A DNA stretch of 64,000 nt, from positions 1-64,000 of the forward strand of contig LNEL01000059.1 of assembly GCA_001464935.1 (NCBI GenBank), given 5' to 3'. This document shows, piece by piece, positions 26,628 to 35,528 of this stretch. The DNA is from Gammaproteobacteria bacterium Ga0077536 (lineage in GTDB: Bacteria; Pseudomonadota; Gammaproteobacteria; Ga0077536). Numbering within the stretch: position 1 is the stretch's first letter; every line of letters begins with the position of its first letter. The notes beneath the pieces are model-generated. The model ran no database searches, was not told where the DNA came from, and was given only the letters and a program-made list of their open reading frames with translations. Position numbers and translations under genes: made by a program.

Positions 26628-27713
26628 ATGACCGACGCACTGCACGAACTCGACGCCCCGGCCGACCTGCCGACCCTCGACGATCAAAGCCTCGCGACCT
26701 TCGCGCTAGGCCTCAAGCGCCATGCGAAAGACTTGCCAGCAGCGCGCGAGCCGGCCGTCCTCACGAGTCTGTGGGGCGAATCGGAACCGATGAAGCAGTT
26801 GTTCAGTGTGATCGAGCGCGTCGCGCCGACGCGCGCGAATGTGCTGATCGTCGGCGAGAGCGGCACGGGCAAGGAAGTCGTCGCGCAGCACCTGCACCGT
26901 CGCTCGAAGGTCGGCGAACGCCCGTTCGTGGCGATCAACTGCGGCGCGATTCCCGCCAACCTCATCGAAGCCGAGCTGTTCGGCCACGAGCGCGGCAGCT
27001 TCACGGGCGCTGTGCGTGCGCACAAAGGCGTCTTCGAGCGCGCTGCCGGCGGTACCGTGTTTCTCGACGAGGTCACCGAAATGCCGGTCGACATGCAGGT
27101 CAAGCTGTTGCGCGTGCTCGAGACCGGACGTTTCTATCGCGTGGGCGGCGACGAGGAAGTGGTCGCGCATTGCCGCGTGATCGCGGCCACCAACCGCAAT
27201 CCCGAACAGGCGGTCAACGATGGCCTGCTGCGCGCCGACCTCCTGTACCGCCTCGCCGTGTTCCCGCTGCGCCTGCCGGCATTGCGGGAGCGCGACGGCG
27301 ATATCGATCTGCTCGCCGATCGCTTCGTCGACGAACTGAACGCGGAGTACCGCGGCGACAAGGTGCTGTCGGCCGATTCGCGACGCTACCTGCGCGAGCA
27401 TCATTGGCCCGGCAATGTGCGCGAGCTGAAGAATTCCATTCATCGCGCCTACATCCTGGCCGATCGCGAACTGGAGCTTGCGACTGTCGATCTTCCGATG
27501 GAACCCAACGGCCAACCCGGCGATTGCGTGATCGTGCCGATCGGCACGTCGATCGCCGACATGGAACGCGAGCTGATCATGGCCACACTCGCGCGCTGTG
27601 AAGGCAACAAGCGACAGGCCGCGAAGATTTTGGGCGTCAGCCTCAAAACCCTCTACAATCGCTTGAATGATTACGATCGCTTCGCGCGCACGGCCAGCAG
27701 CCATGCCGCGTGA
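26628..27713 (+). CDS. Sigma-54-dependent transcriptional activator
   Basis: This 361-residue bacterial enhancer-binding protein has an N-terminal segment of about 45 residues with no receiver or other sensor domain. The AAA+ domain (about residues 50-285) has Walker A GESGTGKE, the sigma-54 contact loop as GSFTGAV instead of the commoner GAFTGA, Walker B GGTVFLDEV, and sensor motifs including WPGNVREL. The C-terminus is a Fis-type helix-turn-helix (NKRQAAKILGVSLKTLYNRL). The lack of a sensor domain suggests control by expression or by a partner, as in PspF-like proteins. GGAGA lies upstream of the ATG. It is followed by a NarL-type regulator and a kinase in the same direction. Confidence 0.9.
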   Translation: MTDALHELDAPADLPTLDDQSLATFALGLKRHAKDLPAAREPAVLTSLWGESEPMKQLFSVIERVAPTRANVLIVGESGTGKEVVAQHLHRRSKVGERPFVAINCGAIPANLIEAELFGHERGSFTGAVRAHKGVFERAAGGTVFLDEVTEMPVDMQVKLLRVLETGRFYRVGGDEEVVAHCRVIAATNRNPEQAVNDGLLRADLLYRLAVFPLRLPALRERDGDIDLLADRFVDELNAEYRGDKVLSADSRRYLREHHWPGNVRELKNSIHRAYILADRELELATVDLPMEPNGQPGDCVIVPIGTSIADMERELIMATLARCEGNKRQAAKILGVSLKTLYNRLNDYDRFARTASSHAA

Positions 27714-27840
27714 GCCCAGCGCCGCAGCAGACGGCACGTTGAAAATGAGCAGGCCCAGTGATTCCGAGCCGCGGGCGGATAACCGCACGGGCACATCGTC
27801 GGCATCAACCCAGGGCCTCGCGCAAAAGAGGGTTGACGCT

Positions 27841-28473
27841 ATGATCCGAGTACTGGTGGTCGACGATCACGCGGTGGTCAGGGCCGGCTTGAGACAGTTC
27901 ATGAGCGATGTCGATGACATCGAAATCACCGGCGAGGCCGATTCGGCCTGCGCCGCCGTCAACAAGATTCGGACTGCAGAGTACGACATCGTCCTGCTCG
28001 ACATCTCGATGCCCGATCGCAGCGGCGTCGATGTGCTGAAGCAGATCAAGCGCGAACGCCCGGAGCTGCCGGTGCTCGTGCTCAGCATGCATCCGGAGAA
28101 CCGCTATGCGGTGCAGCTCCTGCGCTACGGTGCGAGCGGTTACCTGCAGAAGGAAGCGATGCCGACCGAACTGGTGGCTGCGATCCGCAAAATCCGGCAG
28201 GGGCGACGCTACATCACCTCGGAGCTCGCAGAGCTGCTCGCCGGCGAACTCGAAGGCGGGGACGACCGCCCGTTGCACGAACAGCTGTCGGAGCGGGAGC
28301 ACCAGGTGTTCATGTCGCTGGCGCGCGGCGAGCCGGTCGGCGCGATCGCCGTGGCCCTGAGTCTCAGCGTGAAAACCGTCAGCACCTACCGTGCCCGCGT
28401 GCTCGAGAAGATGAAGGTTTCGAGCAACGCGGATCTCACTTACTACGCGATCAAGAACGGCCTCGTCGACTGA
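27841..28473 (+). CDS. NarL/FixJ-family response regulator
   Basis: This is a 210-residue regulator. The receiver domain (about residues 1-118) has the acidic pair VVDDHAVVRAG, the phospho-acceptor Asp in VLLDISMPDRSG and the Lys in YLQKEA. The LuxR-type helix-turn-helix (about 145-205) is LSEREHQVFMSLARGEPVGAIA...VKTVSTYRARVLEKM. The ATG at 27841 begins the receiver fold directly. The kinase encoded 98 bases downstream (HisKA_3 type) is its probable partner, the standard NarL-NarX type pairing. The targets are unknown; the sigma-54 activator upstream may be part of the same circuit. Confidence 0.9.
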   Translation: MIRVLVVDDHAVVRAGLRQFMSDVDDIEITGEADSACAAVNKIRTAEYDIVLLDISMPDRSGVDVLKQIKRERPELPVLVLSMHPENRYAVQLLRYGASGYLQKEAMPTELVAAIRKIRQGRRYITSELAELLAGELEGGDDRPLHEQLSEREHQVFMSLARGEPVGAIAVALSLSVKTVSTYRARVLEKMKVSSNADLTYYAIKNGLVD

Positions 28474-28478
28474 CGCGC

Positions 28479-28494
28479 GGCGCGCGGACGCGCC
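28479..28494 (+). terminator. Short GC hairpin after the NarL-type regulator
   Basis: ggcgcg-cgga-cgcgcc, 6-bp stem, 5 bases after the stop. It is weak and may only attenuate read-through into the kinase gene. Confidence 0.3.
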
Positions 28495-28571
28495 CTCCGG
28501 CGTGTCCGTCGCGCACGCGATTGCCGACGGCCACGCCAGTCTTAGATTGCGTCACGCTTCCGGCCGCCTCG

Positions 28572-29969
28572 ATGACGCCAGAGACCCACCCCTCCGCCAA
28601 CGCGGGACTGCCGCCGGCGATCACGCTGATGCTGGTTGCCTGCATCAGCCTCATCATTGCCAATGCCGCGAGCCTCTGGCTGAATCTCGCCGCCCTCGAA
28701 CACGCCGCGACCGAGGTCAACCAGGCGTGGGCGACGATTGGCAAACTGCGACAGATGCGTTCCTCGCTCGCGCTCGCGGAGAACAGCTGGCGAGGTTACC
28801 TGCTGAGCGGTGACACGGCGCAACTGCGCGCAATGTCGGGCAATTCGGAAAGCTTCGTCAGCGCGCTGCAGGAAGTCGAGGTGCTGCTGAAGACGCGCCC
28901 GGATCAGGGCCCTCCCCTCGCCCGCCTCGCGGGCTGCGCGCAGTCTCTGCGGACAGCTTTCGACTCGGCGCTGGATCTGCAGGCGGCAGGTCGCCACGAC
29001 GAGGCGCTGCGCCTGGCGCGGGCGGACGGCAACCGCCTCGGGACCGGCGACTCGCAGGATGATCTGCTGAACATGATTGCGACCGAGCACGCACGCCTGC
29101 AGGACCACAACACGCATGCCTATGAGCGCTTCCGCGTTGCCACGGTGATGGGCGTGGTCATCGGCATCGTGACGCTCGCCGTGCTCGTGGTGTTCTATGT
29201 CCTCATCGCCCGCAGTGCGCGCCGGTCGCGCGTGGCCGAGGCATCGTTGCAGCAGGCGAACCAGACGCTCGAGGACCGCATCGCGGCCCGCACCGCGCAG
29301 CTCGCCAACCTGTCGCGCCATCTGCTCGCCGTCGCCGAGCGCGAGAAAGCCGCACTCGCGCGCGAGTTGCACGACGAGCTGGGATCGAACCTCACGGCCA
29401 TCAACCTCGACATCGCGTCGGTCGCCAATCAGTTGCAGCCCGACCAGCCGGCCGTCGCGGCACGGCTGACGCGCGCGATGCGCGTCCTGAAAGAGACGGT
29501 CGATCTGAAGCGACGCATCATCCACGGCCTGCGGCCGAGCATGCTCGACAATCTCGGCCTCGCCGCCACCCTGCAGATGCACGCAGAGGAGTTCACCGAG
29601 CGGACGGGGCTGCCGTGTCAGCTCGATCTGGCCGACGAACTCGACGACCTCGACCCCGACACCGCCATCGGGCTGTTCCGAGTGGCGCAGGAGGCGTTGA
29701 CGAACATCGCGCAGCATGCGCACGCCGGGCATGTCGAAATCAGTCTGCGTCGCGCGCCGGACGGCTACCGGTTGCTGATCGCCGATGACGGCGTCGGCAT
29801 GCGCGAAGAAGTGCTGGAACGGCCGCTCGCGCACGGCCTGCTCGGCATGCGCGAACGCATCGCGCGTCTCGGTGGCAGCTTGCGGATTCATCCTGGCACC
29901 TCGGGCGGCACCGTCATCGAAGCGCGGGTGCCCGTGGTCAGCGCGACACGGCCCGCCGGCGAGCCTTAG
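28572..29969 (+). CDS. CHASE3-like sensor histidine kinase (HisKA_3 type)
   Basis: This 465-residue membrane kinase has a first membrane helix at about residues 15-35 (ITLMLVACISLIIANAASLWL), an extracytoplasmic helical domain of about 145 residues resembling CHASE3, and a second membrane helix near 195-215 (VMGVVIGIVTLAVLVVFYVLI). A coiled coil (ASLQQANQTLEDRIAARTAQLANL) follows. The HisKA_3 box has the phospho-acceptor His in ALARELHDELGSNLTAI, and the ATP-binding domain has ALTNIAQHAHAG, DDGVGM and HGLLGMRERI. The ATG at 28572 is chosen; an upstream TTG at 28521 would add 17 residues. Neither has a clear ribosome-binding site. It probably signals to the NarL-type regulator upstream. Confidence 0.87.
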   Translation: MTPETHPSANAGLPPAITLMLVACISLIIANAASLWLNLAALEHAATEVNQAWATIGKLRQMRSSLALAENSWRGYLLSGDTAQLRAMSGNSESFVSALQEVEVLLKTRPDQGPPLARLAGCAQSLRTAFDSALDLQAAGRHDEALRLARADGNRLGTGDSQDDLLNMIATEHARLQDHNTHAYERFRVATVMGVVIGIVTLAVLVVFYVLIARSARRSRVAEASLQQANQTLEDRIAARTAQLANLSRHLLAVAEREKAALARELHDELGSNLTAINLDIASVANQLQPDQPAVAARLTRAMRVLKETVDLKRRIIHGLRPSMLDNLGLAATLQMHAEEFTERTGLPCQLDLADELDDLDPDTAIGLFRVAQEALTNIAQHAHAGHVEISLRRAPDGYRLLIADDGVGMREEVLERPLAHGLLGMRERIARLGGSLRIHPGTSGGTVIEARVPVVSATRPAGEP

Positions 29970-30080
29970 CGGGCCTTCGCGCGGTCCCGCTGTCGCGTCG
30001 TCGGATCGCCGAGGGCACGTGTCCGATCTCGTGGCACGCGAAATGCAAAACGATAGGCCTGTGCCTGAAGGAGTTCACCG

Positions 30081-30245
30081 ATGCTGACATGGGCTGCGCT
30101 ATTCCTGGTGATTGCGATCGTGGCCGGCGTGCTCGGTCTGACCGGCGTGGCCGGACTGTCGATGCAAATCGCATGGATCCTGTTCGTCGTGGGCCTCGTG
30201 TTCGCCATCGTGTTCTTCTTCATCGGCAGACGGCCACGCATCTAG
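30081..30245 (+). CDS. DUF1328 small membrane protein
   Basis: A 54-residue protein that is almost entirely two membrane helices: [20 protein letters not shown], then a GVAG turn, then [19 protein letters not shown] and a basic end (RRPRI). This is the DUF1328 (YtjA-like) pattern, small inner-membrane proteins common in proteobacteria and often induced by stress. AAGGAG lies 8 bases before the ATG. It follows the two-component genes and precedes a metallothionein gene, so it may belong to the stress output of that circuit; this is inference. Confidence 0.85.
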   Translation: MLTWAALFLVIAIVAGVLGLTGVAGLSMQIAWILFVVGLVFAIVFFFIGRRPRI

Positions 30246-30285
30246 TCGTGACGACGAAATGGCGCACAGGCCACACCAGACCCGC

Positions 30286-30474
30286 ATGAACTCGCCGGAC
30301 TCGAGCGAGCGGGCGACGCAGACCCGGTGTGCGCACCCGGCATGTGCCTGCCTGATGCCGCTGGCGTCAGCCGTCGTGGCGGGCGATCAGTTCTACTGCT
30401 GCGCCGCTTGCGCGCAAGCCCACGGCTGCACCCACGGCGACTGCGGATGTGGCGTGACCCCTGTCGGCGCATGA
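30286..30474 (+). CDS. Bacterial metallothionein (SmtA/BmtA family)
   Basis: This 62-residue Cys-rich protein binds zinc or cadmium through thiolates. Ten cysteines occur in the order CAHPACACL ... FYCCAACAQAHGC-x3-DCGC, which matches the cyanobacterial/pseudomonad SmtA/BmtA layout (CxxCxC near the start, YCCxxCAxxH in the centre, CxC at the end), including the two His of the zinc-finger-like half. The ATG at 30286 gives a length like the family; an in-frame ATG at 30259 would add 9 residues. No SmtB-type repressor gene is adjacent. Confidence 0.82.
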   Translation: MNSPDSSERATQTRCAHPACACLMPLASAVVAGDQFYCCAACAQAHGCTHGDCGCGVTPVGA

Positions 30475-30509
30475 CGGTCGGTGTGCGGCCGGCCCGCCTG
30501 GGGCCGGGC

Positions 30510-30803
30510 TCAGGTCTTGTCGCCAGCCCCACCCGACAGCGACGCCAGCGCGTCCTGCGTCGAGGCGATGTGCAGCTTGCCGTGCCGCCCATAGGGCCGC
30601 CACAGCTTCTTGCCGTCGAGCCAGATCGCGCTCGGATACGTGCTGGCGTCGAGTACGCCGCGCATCAACGCCAGGGCGAACGCCGCTGCATCCGCCACGC
30701 GCTCGAAGCGGTGCCAGGTGTCACCGCCCAGGCGGTGAACCTGCAGCACCACGACGCCCGGCGGCACCTCGGGCGGACGCTCCTGTCGGCCGGCGGTCGC
30801 CAT
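30510..30803 (-). CDS. Hypothetical protein, 97 residues
   Basis: A small soluble protein of unrecognised family. Features: VVVLQVHRLGGDTWHRFERVADAAAFALALM, then a SAIWLDGKKLW segment; three Trp and a polar C-terminus. AAGGA precedes the ATG at 30801-30803, and the codon bias looks like that of neighbours, which is why it is accepted. It is convergent with the metallothionein gene, 35 bases apart. Confidence 0.5.
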   Translation of the reverse strand: MATAGRQERPPEVPPGVVVLQVHRLGGDTWHRFERVADAAAFALALMRGVLDASTYPSAIWLDGKKLWRPYGRHGKLHIASTQDALASLSGGAGDKT

Positions 30804-31170
30804 TCACGGCGTCCTTGCGCAAGCCACTGCGGTGGCACGCGCGGGAGTCGCCAGTCTCTGGTTTGTCGATCGCTGATCCATTGGCTACCTCCGTGCAGCA
30901 CCTGCTCGTCTGTCCGGAGCAAGCATCGTGCCCGCGCCAACACCGGCCGCCGCGGCGCGCGTCGACGTGGTTCGCTGTAATTTATGCAAAACTGCTGGTA
31001 ATGATTGCCGCGTGCAGCGCACATCGCGCCCCTTGCGTGTGGCGCGCACCCACCCGTTCGACCGCGCAGGCAGGCGTCGGCCGTCAACCCTTGCCAGAGA
31101 ATCCGCCTCACGTGGTGCGCATGCAGATGAACCAGCCCCTCCCGTGGCAACGACGCGGGCGTCGACGACG
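30804..31170. other. Intergenic region without a supported gene
   Basis: 367 bases between divergent genes. One open frame on the plus strand (30815-31174) was judged spurious. An AT-richer stretch around 30970-31000 (gtaatttatgcaaaactg) could be the promoter of the metallopeptidase gene. Nothing else was recognised. Confidence 0.45.
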
Positions 31171-32235
31171 ATGAAGCGTTTCCAGTGCGCCTGCGGTCAA
31201 CGGCTCGCGTTCGAAAACGTCCAGTGCCTGGCCTGCGGCCGACGCCTCGCGTTTGCCCCGGAGCGCCTCGAACTCGTGACCCTGGAAGCCCTGCAGGGCG
31301 ATCTGTGGCGCATCGCGGACGACGCCAGTGGCCAGGCGCGCCGCCTGTGCCTGCATTACGAACCGACGGGGATCTGCAACTGGCTGTGCGCGCCGCGCGA
31401 TGACAGCGGCTACTGCCTCAGTTGCGCGATGACACACGAAATCCCCGACCTGCGGGTCGCCGGCAACCTCGAACGCTGGATGAAGATCGAAGCGGCGAAG
31501 CGCCGGCTGATCTACGGCCTGCTGGCGCTGCATCTCCCACTGAAAGGAGGCGGCGGCAACAGCATGGTGGCCGCAGCGGGGCTGCGCTTCTCATTCGTGG
31601 CCGAGACGCCCACCCGTCACGTCGTGTCCGGCCACGAGAACGGCCTCATCACGCTCGCCATCACCGAGGCCGACGACGCGGCGCGTGCGAGCATTCGCGA
31701 AACGCTGGGCGAACCGTATCGCACCCTGCTCGGCCACCTGCGTCACGAGGCCGGACATTATTACTGGGCGCGCCTGGTCGCCGGGAGCGGGTGGCTGTCG
31801 CGCTGCCGCGCCCTGTTCGGCGACGAAACCATCGATTACGCCGCCGCGCTCGAGCGTCATTACCGCGAAGGACCGCCTGCGCACTGGCCGGACACCCATG
31901 TCTCCGCCTATGCCTCCGCCCATCCGTACGAGGACTGGGCTGAAACCTGGGCGCATTACCTGCACATCCGCGACATGCTCGAGACGGCGCAGGCCCACGG
32001 CATCCGCGTCAGCGACACGCCGGGGGCACCGGCACAGATCAGCGACCACTGGGATTTCAATCTGCTGGTTCAGGCCTGGTTGCCGGTGATCCTGGCCGTC
32101 AACGACTTGAACCGTTCAATGGGGCTGCCGGACATGTACCCGTTCGTGCTGCCACCTGCCGCGCTCGACAAGTTGCAGTTCGTTCACGACGTCGTCACCG
32201 GCGTGCCACAAGGCTGGCCGACGGCGCGAACCTGA
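31171..32235 (+). CDS. Putative zinc-binding metallopeptidase (DUF2248 type)
   Basis: This is a 354-residue protein. The N-terminus is a zinc ribbon with two CxxC-like pairs (CACGQRL... CLACGRRL), and two more cysteines occur in CNWLC and in CLSC. The catalytic region has the HExxH motif as LRHEAGHYYW, and a downstream Glu in PYEDWAETWAHYLH that fits the third zinc ligand. This matches the family of putative zinc-binding metallopeptidases found in many proteobacteria, whose substrate is unknown. The start at 31171 places the zinc ribbon at the N-terminus. It has no signal peptide, so it is cytosolic. Confidence 0.82.
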   Translation: MKRFQCACGQRLAFENVQCLACGRRLAFAPERLELVTLEALQGDLWRIADDASGQARRLCLHYEPTGICNWLCAPRDDSGYCLSCAMTHEIPDLRVAGNLERWMKIEAAKRRLIYGLLALHLPLKGGGGNSMVAAAGLRFSFVAETPTRHVVSGHENGLITLAITEADDAARASIRETLGEPYRTLLGHLRHEAGHYYWARLVAGSGWLSRCRALFGDETIDYAAALERHYREGPPAHWPDTHVSAYASAHPYEDWAETWAHYLHIRDMLETAQAHGIRVSDTPGAPAQISDHWDFNLLVQAWLPVILAVNDLNRSMGLPDMYPFVLPPAALDKLQFVHDVVTGVPQGWPTART

Positions 32236-32378
32236 TGCCGACTGCAAGGTTTTGTGGCAACGCCGCCGACAACGGGCCGGCGTGCAGGAAGCGTGAAGCG
32301 CGGCGCACCGCGCGGCACGGGGATTGCGTTAAAGTCTGCGCCCGTCCGGATCCCCGGACGCCACAGGAGACCTGACCG

Positions 32379-33017
32379 GTGTATCGATGTGTGTTGATCT
32401 GCGCGCTGATCCTGGCCCCGCTGTTCGCCGCGGCTGACGCGCCGCCGGCAGAAGCCGGCAAGCAACTGATCACGACGACGGTGGAGTCGCTGCGCGCGGC
32501 GCTGGCGGCGGATCCGGCACTTGGCAATGGCGAACGGCCCGAGGCCGTCGCGGCGCTGGTCGAGGACCTGGTGCTGCCGCACGTCGACACCCGGATGTCC
32601 GGCCGCCTGATTCTCGGACGGCACTGGCGCAACGCCACGCCAGCACAGCGCGAACGCTTCATCGAGGGTTATCGCGAACTGCTGTTGCGAACCTATGCCG
32701 TGCACGCCACGGACTACCTCGCGGCACAGGTCGCCGTGCTGTCGGCGGCTCCCGCCGGCCGTGAAGGCAAGCTGTTGCAGGTCCGCACACGCGTGACGCG
32801 GCCCGGCAAGCCCGCTGCCGCGGTCGACTACCGGATGGTTGCGCGCGACGACGGCTGGCTCGTGTTCGACGCAGTGATCCAGGGCGTCAGTCTGGTCAGC
32901 ACGCTGCGCACGGCCGTCGCCGAAGAGATCCAGCGTCACGGCATCGACGGTCTGAACGACCGCCTGCACGCCAAGGCGACCGATGCCGCGCTGGCGCCTG
33001 TCCCGGTGCCGAACTGA
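32379..33017 (+). CDS. MlaC/Ttg2D-family phospholipid-binding protein
   Basis: This 212-residue periplasmic protein has a signal peptide ending near LFAAADA. The rest shows the Tol_Tol_Ttg2 (MlaC) pattern: VEDLVLPHVDTRMSGRLILGRHWRNATPAQRERFIEGYRELLLRTYA followed by beta strands and YRMVARDDGWLVFDAVIQGVSLVSTLR. MlaC carries phospholipid between the Mla complexes of the outer and inner membrane. The rest of the mla system (mlaA, mlaDEFB) is not nearby, so this may be an orphan or a second copy. The start is GTG at 32379, with AGGAGA 10 bases upstream. Confidence 0.88.
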   Translation: MYRCVLICALILAPLFAAADAPPAEAGKQLITTTVESLRAALAADPALGNGERPEAVAALVEDLVLPHVDTRMSGRLILGRHWRNATPAQRERFIEGYRELLLRTYAVHATDYLAAQVAVLSAAPAGREGKLLQVRTRVTRPGKPAAAVDYRMVARDDGWLVFDAVIQGVSLVSTLRTAVAEEIQRHGIDGLNDRLHAKATDAALAPVPVPN

Positions 33018-33221
33018 CCGTACGCCCCGATAGCCAGGGCTTCAGACCCGACACTGCACAGGCCCCGGCGCCAGCGCGGCAGCGCCGGGCGTGGCGCGGC
33101 GGCGGCAGGGCGGTCGTGTCGGACCCCGTGCGGCGACCGGGTGATCGATATTGGCGCCCGGCTATTTAGAATTGGCCGGCGCCGCGGCGATTCTGCCGCG
33201 CGTCTGTCCAGCGAGCGCGCC

Positions 33222-33971
33222 ATGTCCGACCGAATTCCCCCGCCTGCACGCCCGTTCGTGCAGGAGACCTCGTCGACCAAGACCCTGCATTTCGCGCTGC
33301 ACGAGGTGCAGAGCCGGATGGACATCCGCCAACCGGACGCGCTGAACCTCGCCTACACGCGCATGATGATGGGCTTCCTGCTGTTCGTGCCGGCGCCGGC
33401 GAACATCGGCATGATCGGTCTCGGGGGCGGATCGCTCGCCAAGTTCTGTCATCGTCACCTGCCGCAGAGCACGATTACCGTCATCGAGATCAACCCACTC
33501 GTGATCGCACTGCGCGAGGAGTTCCGCATTCCGAAGGACAGCCCGCGCTTCAGAATCCTCGAGGCCGACGGCGCCGCGTTCCTGCGCGAGACGACGCTGC
33601 GCTTCGACGTGCTGCTGGTCGATGCCTACGATGAGCAGGGCTTGCCGGAACCGCTGGGCACACAGCGCTTCTTCGACGACTGTTGTGCGGCGCTGACGCC
33701 CGAGGGCCTGCTCGTCGTCAACCTGCACGCCGATCATCCGCATCACGTCATCCACGTCGACCGCATCTCGCGCAGCTTCGACGGCGCCACCCTGGTCGTC
33801 GACGATACCGCGCGCGACAACCGCATCGTGTTCGCCGAAAAAGGTCGCCCCGCGCCGTCCCTGCGCATCGGCCCGCTGCGCCGCCCGGCCCCCCTCGACG
33901 AATCCGCCTGGCAACCGCTGCAGGCATCGTTCGCGCGGATCCTGACGACCTTGAAGGCGGCGGAGCGTTGA
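33222..33971 (+). CDS. Spermidine-synthase-like methyltransferase-fold protein
   Basis: This 249-residue protein has a Rossmann fold like spermidine synthase: IGMIGLGGGSLAKFCHRHLP (nucleotide loop), ITVIEINPLVIALREEF (acidic strand-2 end), and FDVLLVDAYDEQGLPEPLGTQRFFDDCCAAL. The canonical polyamine-synthase DxxD region is only partly preserved (VDAYDEQG), and the N-terminal beta domain is short. Such proteins are usually annotated as spermidine-synthase-like and may not make polyamines. The ATG at 33222 is preferred to 33141. It is followed by a dispersed repeat element. Confidence 0.75.
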   Translation: MSDRIPPPARPFVQETSSTKTLHFALHEVQSRMDIRQPDALNLAYTRMMMGFLLFVPAPANIGMIGLGGGSLAKFCHRHLPQSTITVIEINPLVIALREEFRIPKDSPRFRILEADGAAFLRETTLRFDVLLVDAYDEQGLPEPLGTQRFFDDCCAALTPEGLLVVNLHADHPHHVIHVDRISRSFDGATLVVDDTARDNRIVFAEKGRPAPSLRIGPLRRPAPLDESAWQPLQASFARILTTLKAAER

Positions 33972-33991
33972 GTCGGGTGGGCATTGGATAA

Positions 33992-34192
33992 GCCACCGAG
34001 TGCACAGAGGAAGATGAGATCGGAAAGAGAATTCATGATCGGCGTGGTGCCAGGCCATTGCCTTGGTGCTTGAAGCCTGACAGGTCGCCCCACGTTGCGG
34101 CTCACCACAAACGTGCGTCATGCGCAGATCGGCATCCATTCAATATTTATATTTCTCTCTCCAATCTCATCTTCCTCTGTGTCCTCGGTGGC
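33992..34192. repeat. Inverted-repeat-bounded element 2 (201 bp)
   Basis: The left arm starts gccaccgagtgcacagagg and the right arm is its imperfect mirror (cctctgtgtcctcggtggc). The second layer, gaagatgagat / atctcatcttc, extends the inverted repeat inward. It lies between two convergent genes, 20 bases after one stop and 5 bases before the other. The interior is AT-richer than the genome near 34138-34160. Confidence 0.75.
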
Positions 34193-34197
34193 CAGAT

Positions 34198-34821
34198 TCA
34201 AACAGCTTGCCGAATCCGCACAGCAATCTCCGCACAGGTCATCAGGTCGGCGTATTTCTGGCCCATGTCGAACAGGTTCGCCTCGTGCGGGCCGAGAGCG
34301 CGGTCGCCGACGCCGTCGGTGGCGACGACGGTGCGGAAGTTGTGGCTCAGCGAGTCGACGACCGACGCGCGCACGCAGCCCGAGGTCGTGCAACCGGTGA
34401 CGATCACGGTGTCGACACCCTTGCCGCTGAGCCAGGGCGCGAGCATCGTGTTGAAGAACGCGGAAGGCTGCGTCTTGCGCACGATGAGCTCGCCGGCGCG
34501 CGGCGCGAGGGCGGCGACGATCTGCGACGCCGGTGCGTGTTCGGTGAGTCGCTCGAGGCCTTTGGCCTTCTGACAGAACACGCCCGCATCGGCGCCGTCG
34601 TCGGCGTAGACCACGCGCGTATAGGCCACCGGCAGGCCGCGCTCGCGCGCCACCGCGAGCAGCTCGCGCGTGTTGGCGACGGCGTCGAGGATGTTGCCGC
34701 CGCCATAGATCGCCGGGTCGGTGAAGCCGACGACGAAGTCCACGATCAACAGCGCCGGCCGCGCCCCGAAGCCCGATGAGTGGCCGAAGCCCTGTTGGGT
34801 GTAGATGTCCGCATCGCGCAT
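34198..34821 (-). CDS. Isochorismatase-family cysteine hydrolase
   Basis: This is a 207-residue hydrolase of the nicotinamidase / N-carbamoylsarcosine amidase fold. The triad is visible: Asp in LLIVDFVVGFTDP, Lys in IVRKTQPSAFF, and nucleophile Cys in VTGCTTSGCVRAS. The N-terminal MRDADIYTQQGFG resembles N-carbamoylsarcosine amidases. The substrate is probably an amide or carbamoyl compound; sequence does not fix it. The ATG is at 34819-34821. The stop lies 5 bases from repeat element 2. Confidence 0.82.
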   Translation of the reverse strand: MRDADIYTQQGFGHSSGFGARPALLIVDFVVGFTDPAIYGGGNILDAVANTRELLAVARERGLPVAYTRVVYADDGADAGVFCQKAKGLERLTEHAPASQIVAALAPRAGELIVRKTQPSAFFNTMLAPWLSGKGVDTVIVTGCTTSGCVRASVVDSLSHNFRTVVATDGVGDRALGPHEANLFDMGQKYADLMTCAEIAVRIRQAV

Positions 34822-35027
34822 CGAAGCTGCCTCACTCGGGGATGGCGCGAGCATAGCAGACGGGTCGCGGACCGCCTTCCCGCGCCGACGGGCGTCGGAC
34901 GGGCGCGCAGTCGACACCGGCGTTGAGCCGTGCGGCCTTTGATCGCGATCAAGCCCCTCGACGCAGCGTGACCCATCATGCGCGTTCGGGCGGCGTCGCC
35001 GGGACGCGCCTCCATGAAGGACCGTCG

Positions 35028-35528
35028 ATGACGCAGCCTGCTCCAGCTTTCTCGCCACAACGCCGTCGCCTGCTCGCCGCGGCGGTTGCCACTGCCCTCG
35101 GCAGCGCCTTGCACCTGCCGTCGGCGTTTGCCGGAGCGCCGCGGGCCGCCCGCGCCAGCACACTCGCCGCGCTGAGCCGCACCCTGTTCCCGCTGGCTGT
35201 CTTCAGCGAGTCGCAACACGCGGCGGCCGCGGCGAAGATGGAGGCGCGGTGTGCCGCCGATCCGGCGCTGAATGCGCTGGTGGACCGCGCGCTGGCCGCG
35301 CTGCCGGCCGACTGGGCCGACGGGCCCGCGGCGACACGCGAAGCGGTCCTGCGCACGCAGGGCGATCCGGCCCTGATCAAACTGGCGCGCCAGAGCGCGG
35401 TTGGCCCGCTGTTCGGCGACCCGGCCGTGTGGCCGCATTTCGACTACCCCGGCCCGTCGATTGCGTTCGGCGGCTACCTCGATCGCCCGCTCGTCGACCT
35501 GCCCTGGCTCGAGGCCCACGCGACATGA
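35028..35528 (+). CDS. Tat-exported small subunit paired with GMC oxidoreductase
   Basis: This 166-residue protein has a twin-arginine signal (FSPQRRRLLAAAVATALGS). The mature part is helical and resembles gluconate 2-dehydrogenase subunit 3-type partners, with motifs LAALSRTLFPLAVF and PHFDYPGPSIAFGGY. Such subunits accompany membrane-side flavoprotein dehydrogenases and carry them through the Tat route. AAGGA lies 7 bases before the ATG at 35028. Its stop overlaps the start of the GMC gene (ATGA), so the two form one unit. Confidence 0.72.
   Translation: MTQPAPAFSPQRRRLLAAAVATALGSALHLPSAFAGAPRAARASTLAALSRTLFPLAVFSESQHAAAAAKMEARCAADPALNALVDRALAALPADWADGPAATREAVLRTQGDPALIKLARQSAVGPLFGDPAVWPHFDYPGPSIAFGGYLDRPLVDLPWLEAHAT

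Noticed and set aside
30815-31174. Plus-strand frame of 119 codons before the metallopeptidase
   Set aside because: Arg/Pro-rich, no ribosome-binding site, overlaps the real start.
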